Assembly (NCBI GenBank): GCA_035551995.1 | Contig: DASZME010000006.1 | Location: 1-12,115, forward strand | Length of the DNA: 12,115 nucleotides | DNA from: RYN-428 sp035551995 | GTDB taxonomy: Bacteria; Planctomycetota; Phycisphaerae; Tepidisphaerales; Tepidisphaeraceae | Reading direction: 5' to 3' | Shown here: positions 6,579 through 12,115 of the stretch, piece after piece | Layout: every line of letters begins with the position of its first letter | Position numbering within the stretch: position 1 is the first letter of the stretch | Made by a program: the position numbers and the translations under genes | Notes under the pieces: model-generated | The model's database searches: none | Seen by the model: only the letters and a program-made list of their open reading frames with translations | Told to the model about the DNA's origin: nothing

Positions 6579-8018
6579 CTATTTCTGGATCGGCTCCGCG
6601 TGCGATTGCCCAACGCCCAGCGTCATTAGCAGCGGTAGCAGGAAAGAATCCGCCGGCGATCGCTTCACGTCGGCGTCGACGGTGACGGCCGTTTGGCTGT
6701 AGGTTATTTTTGCCGTCTTCAACATGTCGCCGATCATGCCGACCATCGGCGTTTCCGCTTGCGAGCGCGTCGCCTGTTCGGTTAGCGCGCCGATCCGCGC
6801 CGCGATGCGCTCGGCGCCAACCCGGATATTCGCGTTCCCGGCTTTTTTGGCCTGCAGTCTTATCGCGATGCCGTCGCCGCGCCGCGCGCTGGAGAGCGTG
6901 ACGGTATCGAATGATTCGAGAACGCTCATTTTTCGATATCCTTCGCCGACGCGCATACATCCCCACGCCGGCGCGTCGATATCGATTGTGCCGATCAGGT
7001 TTGCCATCGCGGGGGTCGATCGAAGGCCTCCTTCTCCGGATTTGGCGGCTTTCACCATCTCAACGACAGGGGTCGCTTTTCCTTTTTTGGAATTGACGAT
7101 GACAAGCCGATGATTTGTCGGCAGGAATGCGAAGGTTTCGGGATGGGGACGCAAAATCCGCACGCCGTCGATCGTTTCAAAAACGGTCTTTTGCCGTTGA
7201 GTCAGATCATCGATCGCCTGTACGTCAAATTCGCCGGCAAGGATGAAGGTCGCGTCACCGGCGTCGGCATTCAGGTCGGCCGACACGCCGACGGAAATGG
7301 CGTCGACGCGGACATTGCCGATCGCATTAGCCCACTCCAGCGCCTTGCCGGCGATAAAATCGATCGCCAAGGCCTTATCCTGATTGCGGGGGAGCGGAAA
7401 CTGCTTGAAAACCCGCTCGTAATCGATTGGATGGCCGCCGGTGAAATGAAGATGAACGACCGCGCCGCATGAAGCCGGGAGCAGCCAGACATCCTTTTGC
7501 GAGCCGATTAACTGGGCGCGGGAAGCGGGCTTTCGCTCGATTTGCGCGATGGCGGCGGACGCATAGCCGGCGACGAACGGCTCATCGGATTTCAGCAGCG
7601 TTTGCAGAACCGCGATCGCCGCCGGCTGTCGCAATTCGCCGAGCTTGCGGATGGCCATCAATTTTCGAATCGCGTGGCGCCGCGGGGCGTTATTCATGCG
7701 CTCAATCATTGTCGCGGCCCTGTCGCGGGCGGCGGGAGAGCCATGCCGGGCGATTGGGAGGAGGGATTTGAAAGCGATCGGCCCGGCGTCAAGCAGCCGT
7801 TCATACCCGGCGGCGCGGATCTGCTCATCGGGCGAATCCAGTTCATCGATCCACTTCGCCACGGCCGCGTCGGCGGGGGGCGCGAGTTCGGCCGTCATGC
7901 TGTCGACGGATATTTCGACGGCATTGCTTTTCCAGTAGGAATCGCTGGGAACGTAGTCGAGCAGGTCGCTACCGCCGCCGCCAAGGAGCAAGCCGATCAG
8001 GATGAGTAAGAGATCCAT
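6579..8018 (-). CDS. HEAT-like repeat protein of unknown function, probably exported or membrane-tethered
   Basis: The 479-residue protein begins with an uncharged hydrophobic helix (2-13) followed by GGGGS, then SDLLDYVPSDS. This resembles an export signal or anchor lacking the usual positive n-region. Residues about 52-165 form paired helices (DSPDEQIRAAGYERLLDAGP, GSPAARDRAATMIERM, QPAAIAVLQTLLKSDEP) typical of HEAT/Armadillo-like scaffolds. The remainder (about 175-450) is beta-rich and unrecognised, with DVWLLPAS, a GVRILRPHPETFAFLP segment and many Val/Ile strands. The layout resembles planctomycete-specific exported proteins whose function is not known. It precedes lysA on the same strand, so co-transcription is possible, but nothing links it to lysine synthesis. 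ATG 8018 has only a distant AAGGA; an in-frame stop lies about 25 bases upstream, so no longer form exists. Confidence 0.8.
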   Translation of the reverse strand: MDLLLILIGLLLGGGGSDLLDYVPSDSYWKSNAVEISVDSMTAELAPPADAAVAKWIDELDSPDEQIRAAGYERLLDAGPIAFKSLLPIARHGSPAARDRAATMIERMNNAPRRHAIRKLMAIRKLGELRQPAAIAVLQTLLKSDEPFVAGYASAAIAQIERKPASRAQLIGSQKDVWLLPASCGAVVHLHFTGGHPIDYERVFKQFPLPRNQDKALAIDFIAGKALEWANAIGNVRVDAISVGVSADLNADAGDATFILAGEFDVQAIDDLTQRQKTVFETIDGVRILRPHPETFAFLPTNHRLVIVNSKKGKATPVVEMVKAAKSGEGGLRSTPAMANLIGTIDIDAPAWGCMRVGEGYRKMSVLESFDTVTLSSARRGDGIAIRLQAKKAGNANIRVGAERIAARIGALTEQATRSQAETPMVGMIGDMLKTAKITYSQTAVTVDADVKRSPADSFLLPLLMTLGVGQSHAEPIQK

Positions 8019-8334
8019 ATCGTTTCGAAATCCTTGTTTCCTTCAGCCGCCCGGCGCGGGCGAATATTCCGCGTGTTATCGCCACGGATGGAACCCGCCG
8101 GACGTCCCGACGATTCGATGAGAAACTCGGCACAATCATGGCGATCGGTCGCGGGCGTCGCCGGGCTGAGTTTATGCGTCTGTGGCGCATTTTTCAGGTT
8201 GGTGCAGCGTCTCCCCGTTTCGCGGTCGTTTATTAATAGCGGCCGCGCTTGCGGGGCGTCTTTTGTGGCCACCGCTCGCTCGACCAACCTGAAAAAAGCT
8301 CTAATTCCGTACGAGCACAATTCATCTCCAATGA
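8019..8334. other. Intergenic region carrying a hairpin repeat element
   Basis: This 316-base gap separates ispD (ending 8335) from the HEAT-like gene (starting 8018), both on the minus strand. I see no convincing gene in it. It should hold the promoter of the HEAT-like gene, but I find no clear -35/-10 pair. Its centre is occupied by repeat copy A (8190-8296). Confidence 0.6.
8190..8296 (+). repeat. Repeat copy A: hairpin core between 14-base inverted ends
   Basis: TTTTTCAGGTTGGT at 8190-8203 is matched exactly in inverted orientation by ACCAACCTGAAAAA at 8283-8296, enclosing 79 bases. The core at 8237-8258 (TAGCGGCC, then GCGCTTGCGGGGCG) is identical over 22 bases, apart from one change at 8245, to the cores at 9119-9140 (plus) and 9586-9607 (minus). 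After the core comes GTCTTTTG. The end sequences recur, diverged, around copy C. The arrangement resembles a small non-autonomous element (MITE or REP-like); no coding capacity is seen. Confidence 0.75.
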
Positions 8335-9018
8335 TCAAGGCAAAAACATCTCGGCGATTTTCAAATCAGCCTGCGTGGTGATTTTCAAGTTTCGTTCTTC
8401 GCCCGGCACGATCCAGACTTCTTCGCCGGCCAATTCAAGCAGTTGCACGTCGTCGGTGATCTGATCCAACGGAAGCGGGCGCCGCTCATAAGCGGCCAGC
8501 AGGGCTGCCCGCCGCATGATCTGCGGCGTTTGCATCGCCCAGAGCGTTGCGCGCGGCAATGTTCTTTGCACCTTTGCCGGCAACGGACCGTCCGCTTGTT
8601 TCACGGTTAGCGCCACCGGCATGGCGGGTACCGCCGCCCCGTATCGCCGGGCGGCGGCGAAAGTTCGATCGATCAATTCCTGCGATATCAGCGGCCGGGC
8701 CGCGTCGTGAACGGCAACCCATGTCGAGTCGACCGGCATTCGCCGCAGCGCCCGCAATACGCTTTCCGCCCGGCACGATCCGCCGGGAACAAAGACAATT
8801 CGCGGGTCGTCGGTCACGAACGGCGGTGGTATCGTCTCGCCCGATTCCGGCGGCGTCGTCGCGACAATAACCTGCGCCACATCGGCCCGATTCACAAACG
8901 CATCGACCGACCGAATCAGTACCGAGCGGCCAGCCAGAATCGCCTGGAGTTTGTTTTGCGGACCGCCGAATCGCAACGAACGGCCCGCGGCCGGCATGAT
9001 GACGGTGAATGTATCCAT
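8335..9018 (-). CDS. ispD: 2-C-methyl-D-erythritol 4-phosphate cytidylyltransferase
   Basis: IspD joins CTP and MEP to give CDP-methylerythritol in the non-mevalonate isoprenoid pathway. The 227-residue length is typical. Motifs in order are the nucleotide-binding loop PAAGRSLRFG (9-18) followed by Lys23, GGSCRAESVLRAL (79-91) with Arg83 and Ser86, HDAARP (104-109), QTPQ (163-166), TDD (188-190) and NLKIT (210-214) with Lys212 near the end. The loop reads GRSLRFG rather than the common GxGxRMG, a mild variant. ATG 9018 gives the normal N-terminus and has GAG a few bases upstream. The gene stands alone here; ispF, often its partner, is not next to it, and its 3' flank is the repeat-bearing gap before the HEAT-like gene. 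Confidence 0.96.
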   Translation of the reverse strand: MDTFTVIMPAAGRSLRFGGPQNKLQAILAGRSVLIRSVDAFVNRADVAQVIVATTPPESGETIPPPFVTDDPRIVFVPGGSCRAESVLRALRRMPVDSTWVAVHDAARPLISQELIDRTFAAARRYGAAVPAMPVALTVKQADGPLPAKVQRTLPRATLWAMQTPQIMRRAALLAAYERRPLPLDQITDDVQLLELAGEEVWIVPGEERNLKITTQADLKIAEMFLP

Positions 9019-9111
9019 TTTCTCGTTGGCGTTGTACCGAAGATCAACGACGGCGGAAAGCGGGCGGAACGACTACAAAACCCGAGCGGTTCGCAAGTCC
9101 CCGTATCCTTT

Positions 9112-9140
9112 CCCCGTTTAGCGGCCCCGCTTGCGGGGCG
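9112..9140 (+). repeat. Repeat copy B: conserved hairpin core
   Basis: Positions 9116-9140 are an exact 25-base inverted copy of 9586-9610. The core forms a perfect hairpin, GCCCCGC-TT-GCGGGGC (9125-9140 region). CCCCGTTT just ahead of the core also occurs ahead of copy A (8212-8219). The flanking end sequences found in copies A and C are not visible here, so this may be a partial copy. Confidence 0.75.
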
Positions 9141-9489
9141 CCTTCCGCGACGACTACGCGATACGCCTTTGTCGAAGATGCTCTCCTAAAACCGCTGAAG
9201 GCGCCCAGGAATCTTTTTTTCTCCTACTGTCTCCGCCGCCTCTTTCAGCGTCAGGCGCCGCGGCCGTGGGCGTTGTTTCTCACAGATCGCGGTGCTGACT
9301 CCAAACATCGTTGACAATACATTATCGGACACGCCGATAGCCGTGACATGGTCCCGCACGCTCGGCAACTTCGACACGCATGCTACGCATCGCCCGGCTT
9401 TACGCGCCGGCCGCTCGCGGCGCCCCTCCGGCACACATCGCAACTGGCCCGGCTTGCATCCGTCATGTACCGTTCGGATGTGATTCATT

Positions 9490-9494
9490 GGGAG
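9490..9494 (+). promoter_or_regulatory. Ribosome binding site selecting ATG 9500
   Basis: GGGAG stands five bases ahead of ATG 9500. No comparable signal lies near the other in-frame ATGs at 9554 and 9617, which decides the start chosen for the surface-protein gene. Confidence 0.55.
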
Positions 9495-9499
9495 AACGC

Positions 9500-12115
9500 A
9501 TGATGCCGGGACCTCGCTCAAAACAGTTCAATCGCCGTCTTGGAGTAATTCGCATGTTGGTGAAGCGACCTTGCGTCGCGAAAAACGCCCCGCAAGCGGG
9601 GCCGCTAAACATCCGAATGCCACAGCAGCCTGAAAAACGCTTTAGTTCGCGTCTTTTGCCGGTCAAAAGACACGCGATCGAAGCGATGGAGAGCCGGATT
9701 CTTCTCGCGGCCCACATCCCCGGCGACGCGACGGCTTATGAGACGATCCAGGCCGCGGTCAACGCAGCCGCGCCCGGAGCGGTGATCGATGTCGATGCGG
9801 GGACATATGCCGAGCGGGTAACGATCAATAAGAGTCTCACGATCCTCGGCGCCCAGGCCGGGGTGGATGCCCGAAGCAATCCGCGGCAGGCGGGCATCGG
9901 CGAATCGATCGTCACCGGCGCGGCGTTGACCGATGGCTCGATCAGCTGCGGATTCCACGTGACCGCCAATGACGTAACGATCGAGGGGTTTACCGTTGAA
10001 GGCAATACCAGCGACAGCATCGCCTCTGGCGCCGGGATCGTCATCGCGCCAGGCGTTTCGGGAACGCATGTGCTGGACAATATCGTGCAGAATAACGTGT
10101 CGGGTCTTTTTCTCGCCAACGCCAGCGCCACCGACGCCGCCGTCATTCAGTACAACGTCTTCCGCAACAACAACAACAGCGGCCAAAACAACGGGCGGGG
10201 CATCTACACCGACGCCACCGTTTCCGGCGGCAATCTCACCAACGTCACCATCGATTCCAACACGTTCTTCGAGAACTACGGAGATACCGGCGTGGAAGCC
10301 GCCGTCGGACTTGAATCGGCCACCGCCAATTCGCAATCCAACATCCGCATCACCGACAACATGATGGATTCCAACGGCAAGTCCGTGCTGGCGTACGACG
10401 TCAACAACCTGGTCATCACCGGCAACGTCTCCACCTATAACCGCGACACCCCCAGCGGCGCCATGCGCTTCGAAGGGGGCGACGTCAATGTCACCATCCA
10501 GGGCAACATCATCTACGCCAACCCCGGCGCCGCCATTCGCATCGACAACAAAACCATCGGCGCCAACAACAGCGGCTTCACCATCACCGGCAACGACATT
10601 TACGACAACGGCATCGATACGAATCATGAGGGGCTGCTCATCAACTCCGGACAATATTCCGGAACGCTCAAAGCGCAAAACAACTGGTGGGGCAGCGCAT
10701 CGGGCCCCGGCGGCGACGGTCCGGGAACCGGCGACCGGGTATACGCCAACGGCAACGGTATCACCGATTCCCCCTGGGCGACGGCGCCGATCGGCAATCT
10801 GGAGATGCCCGAATGGGGCCTGGCCTCCGTCGCCGGCGCGCCGATCCAAGCCGAGGATTTTGACCACGGCGGCGCTGGCATCGCGTTCACCTACAACGTG
10901 CCGATCAATGAAAGCCAACCCTACCGTCCCTACGAAAATGTAGCCGTCGGCGCCGCCGCCGACCTGAACGGCGGATATGATCTCACCGCCACTCAGGCCG
11001 GCGAACTGGTCAGCTACACCGTCAATATCCCGCAGACCGCGGCCTACCGCCTCGATTTCCGCGTCGCCAGTGCGCAGACCGTCGGCGGAACATTCCACGT
11101 CAACATCGACGGGCAGGACGTGACCGGCGCCATCGCAATCCCAAATACCGGCGGCGATCAGGTCTGGCAGACTATTTCGGAGTCGGGCGTCGTGCTTCCG
11201 GCGGGGCAGCATGTCTTGCAAATCTCGTTCGATTCGACCGGCAGCGGCGGATATGTCGGAAACCTCAATTGGTTTCAGTTCGCCCAGCCCGGCGCCGCGA
11301 CCGTGCCGACCGCTCCTTCCAATCTCGCGGCCCTGGGCGTTTCCACCTCACAGGTGAACCTGACCTGGGCAAACGCCGACGCCGTCGCCAGCAGCTTCAT
11401 CGTTCAACGCTCGACGGACGGGGTTACGTTCACCACGATCGCCACCAACGTCGGCGCCAATAGTTTTACCGATGTAGGCTTGCAGAGCGGGGCAACCTAC
11501 TATTATCGCGTCTTCGACACCAACGCCGTCGGTAGTTCGACGCAGTCAAACGTAGCTACCGCCGCGACACTGGGTTCCAGTGTCGTATCGACCCCGTTAA
11601 GCTCCCTGGCCTGGATCAGCGCAACCACCGGCTACGGAACCATTCACAAGAACCTCTCGGTTAACGGCAATCCGCTGACCCTTCGGGGAACCAGCTATGC
11701 CACGGGAATCGGCGCCCATGCCGTCTCGCAGATCGCATACAACCTCGGCGGGCAATATCTCTCGTTCACCTCCGATGTCGGCGTGGACGAAGAAGTCACC
11801 GGCGTCGGCTCGGTCGATTTCCAGGTATTCGGCGACGGGAAACTCTTGTTTGACAGCGGCGTGGTCACTAACAACCTTCCGGTGGTGCATGTGGCCGTCA
11901 ATGTCACCGGCGTTCAACTATTGACGCTGGTCGCCAGCAACGGCGTGCCGGGAAGCATCGACTATGACCATGCCGACTGGGCCGGGGCCGCACTGCTGGG
12001 CATCCCCGCGGTTCCGGCCGCGCCGTCGAACCTGGCGGCGTCGGTTTCGGCCGTCGGGCAGGTGAATCTCACCTGGACCAACAACGCCAGCAACCAGACT
12101 GGTTTTACGCTCGCC
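9500..12115 (+). CDS. Large LEPR-XLL-type surface protein: beta-helix, CBM6/35-like, Fn3, NPCBM (3' end outside window)
   Basis: The frame is open for 872 codons to the window edge, so the gene is partial. After a basic leader, AMESRILLAA (62-71) is a variant of the planctomycete LEPR-XLL export motif. Residues about 75-420 form a right-handed parallel beta-helix (pectin-lyase-like), opening AYETIQAAVNAAAPGAVIDV and rich in NxxIxxN rungs (ITDNMM, ITGNVS, IQGNIIY), ending at NNWWGSASGPGG (394-405). Then come a CBM6/35-like domain (450-594, QAEDFD to NLNWFQF), Fn3 (602-690), an NPCBM domain (about 695-831, with ATGIGAHAVSQIAYNL) and the start of a second Fn3 (838 onward). It is probably secreted or cell-surface and glycan-binding; no lyase or hydrolase residues are evident. 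I chose ATG 9500 for its GGGAG site; 9554 and 9617 are possible, the last giving the shortest leader. Confidence 0.88.
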   Translation, partial: MMPGPRSKQFNRRLGVIRMLVKRPCVAKNAPQAGPLNIRMPQQPEKRFSSRLLPVKRHAIEAMESRILLAAHIPGDATAYETIQAAVNAAAPGAVIDVDAGTYAERVTINKSLTILGAQAGVDARSNPRQAGIGESIVTGAALTDGSISCGFHVTANDVTIEGFTVEGNTSDSIASGAGIVIAPGVSGTHVLDNIVQNNVSGLFLANASATDAAVIQYNVFRNNNNSGQNNGRGIYTDATVSGGNLTNVTIDSNTFFENYGDTGVEAAVGLESATANSQSNIRITDNMMDSNGKSVLAYDVNNLVITGNVSTYNRDTPSGAMRFEGGDVNVTIQGNIIYANPGAAIRIDNKTIGANNSGFTITGNDIYDNGIDTNHEGLLINSGQYSGTLKAQNNWWGSASGPGGDGPGTGDRVYANGNGITDSPWATAPIGNLEMPEWGLASVAGAPIQAEDFDHGGAGIAFTYNVPINESQPYRPYENVAVGAAADLNGGYDLTATQAGELVSYTVNIPQTAAYRLDFRVASAQTVGGTFHVNIDGQDVTGAIAIPNTGGDQVWQTISESGVVLPAGQHVLQISFDSTGSGGYVGNLNWFQFAQPGAATVPTAPSNLAALGVSTSQVNLTWANADAVASSFIVQRSTDGVTFTTIATNVGANSFTDVGLQSGATYYYRVFDTNAVGSSTQSNVATAATLGSSVVSTPLSSLAWISATTGYGTIHKNLSVNGNPLTLRGTSYATGIGAHAVSQIAYNLGGQYLSFTSDVGVDEEVTGVGSVDFQVFGDGKLLFDSGVVTNNLPVVHVAVNVTGVQLLTLVASNGVPGSIDYDHADWAGAALLGIPAVPAAPSNLAASVSAVGQVNLTWTNNASNQTGFTLA
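9553..9637 (-). repeat. Repeat copy C, inside the 5' coding part of the surface-protein gene
   Basis: The minus-strand core 9586-9610 is exactly inverted relative to 9116-9140. Read on the minus strand, TTTTTCAGGCTGCTG (ending region 9623-9637) matches the left end of copy A at 13 of 15 positions, and the far end (TCGCTTCACCAACATG) matches copy A's right end at most positions. The whole 85-base element thus parallels copy A's organisation in a shorter form. On the minus strand the hairpin is followed by GTTTTT, which looks terminator-like. If the surface gene starts at 9500, the element encodes roughly residues 18-46. Confidence 0.7.

Larger units (their letters stand above)
9019..9499. other. 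Divergent intergenic region between ispD and the surface-protein gene
   Basis: The 481 bases lie between two divergently read genes and should contain both promoters. I see a TTGACA at 9311-9316 on the plus strand but no good -10 hexamer at the right distance. A perfect hairpin core, repeat copy B, lies at 9119-9140. A minus-strand frame at 9186-9521 is open for 111 codons but has no recognisable domain, so I do not call it a gene. Confidence 0.55.

Noticed and set aside
6487..6966. A 160-codon N-terminal extension of lysA that would overlap the HEAT-like gene.
   Set aside because: The extension is Arg-rich antisense-type sequence without similarity; the enzyme's normal N-terminus starts at 6486.
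9311..9340. TTGACA as a -35 box for the surface-protein gene.
   Set aside because: No acceptable -10 hexamer occurs 16-18 bases downstream.
9402..9436. A possible fourth, degenerate repeat core (TTTACGCGCCGGCCGCTCG and following).
   Set aside because: Similarity to the other cores needs several gaps and the hairpin is broken; GC-rich chance cannot be excluded.
9186..9521. A 111-codon minus-strand frame in the divergent intergenic region.
   Set aside because: There is no recognisable domain, it overlaps the ribosome site and start of the surface gene, and its length is unremarkable for GC-rich DNA.
9605..11221. A 538-codon minus-strand frame opposite the beta-helix gene.
   Set aside because: It is a Gly/Val/Asp-rich shadow of the Asn/Thr/Ile-rich beta-helix codons, with no independent motifs.
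1..12115. CRISPR arrays, tRNA or rRNA genes, and transposase genes.
   Set aside because: I saw no regularly spaced repeats, cloverleaf-like sequence, rRNA motifs or transposase motifs anywhere in the window.

Overview
The window looks like chromosomal DNA of a GC-rich planctomycete, probably of the Phycisphaerae/Tepidisphaera kind. The clues are a variant of the planctomycete LEPR-XLL export motif (MESRILLAA) on a large modular surface protein, a tandem alpha/beta-hydrolase of a type common in that phylum, and long stop-free antisense frames caused by GC-rich codon use. This assignment rests on motif memory, not on a search.

Layout. Positions 153-1760 (minus strand) hold a compact, visibly AT-richer four-gene run: a small basic GG-motif protein, a 278-residue protein of unknown function, a RelB-like antitoxin and a RelE-family toxin. 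The 278-residue gene and the antitoxin overlap by ATGA, with a perfect ribosome site in between, so the unknown protein and the toxin-antitoxin pair should be co-translated. Positions 1944-2438 (plus) hold a DUF1801 gene that has lost its usual N-terminus. Positions 2655-5111 (minus) encode a secreted two-domain alpha/beta-hydrolase whose N-terminal copy lacks the catalytic serine. Positions 5203-8018 (minus) hold lysA (diaminopimelate decarboxylase) and, upstream of it on the same strand, a HEAT-like repeat protein of unknown function. Positions 8335-9018 (minus) hold ispD, an isoprenoid-precursor gene. From about 9500 to the window edge (plus) runs an incomplete gene for a surface protein with a parallel beta-helix, a CBM6/35-like domain, Fn3, NPCBM and the start of a second Fn3. 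It runs off the window without a stop.

The non-coding stretches around ispD carry a short dispersed repeat with a GC hairpin core. Two copies (8190-8296 and 9553-9637) also share inverted end sequences, which makes them look like small MITE/REP-type elements; a third (9112-9140) has only the core. One copy appears to lie in frame inside the N-terminal coding part of the surface protein. This repeat family, and the toxin-antitoxin operon with its two unexplained leading genes, are the least conventional parts of the window. The rest is ordinary metabolism (lysine/peptidoglycan and isoprenoid synthesis) plus planctomycete-style exported proteins.
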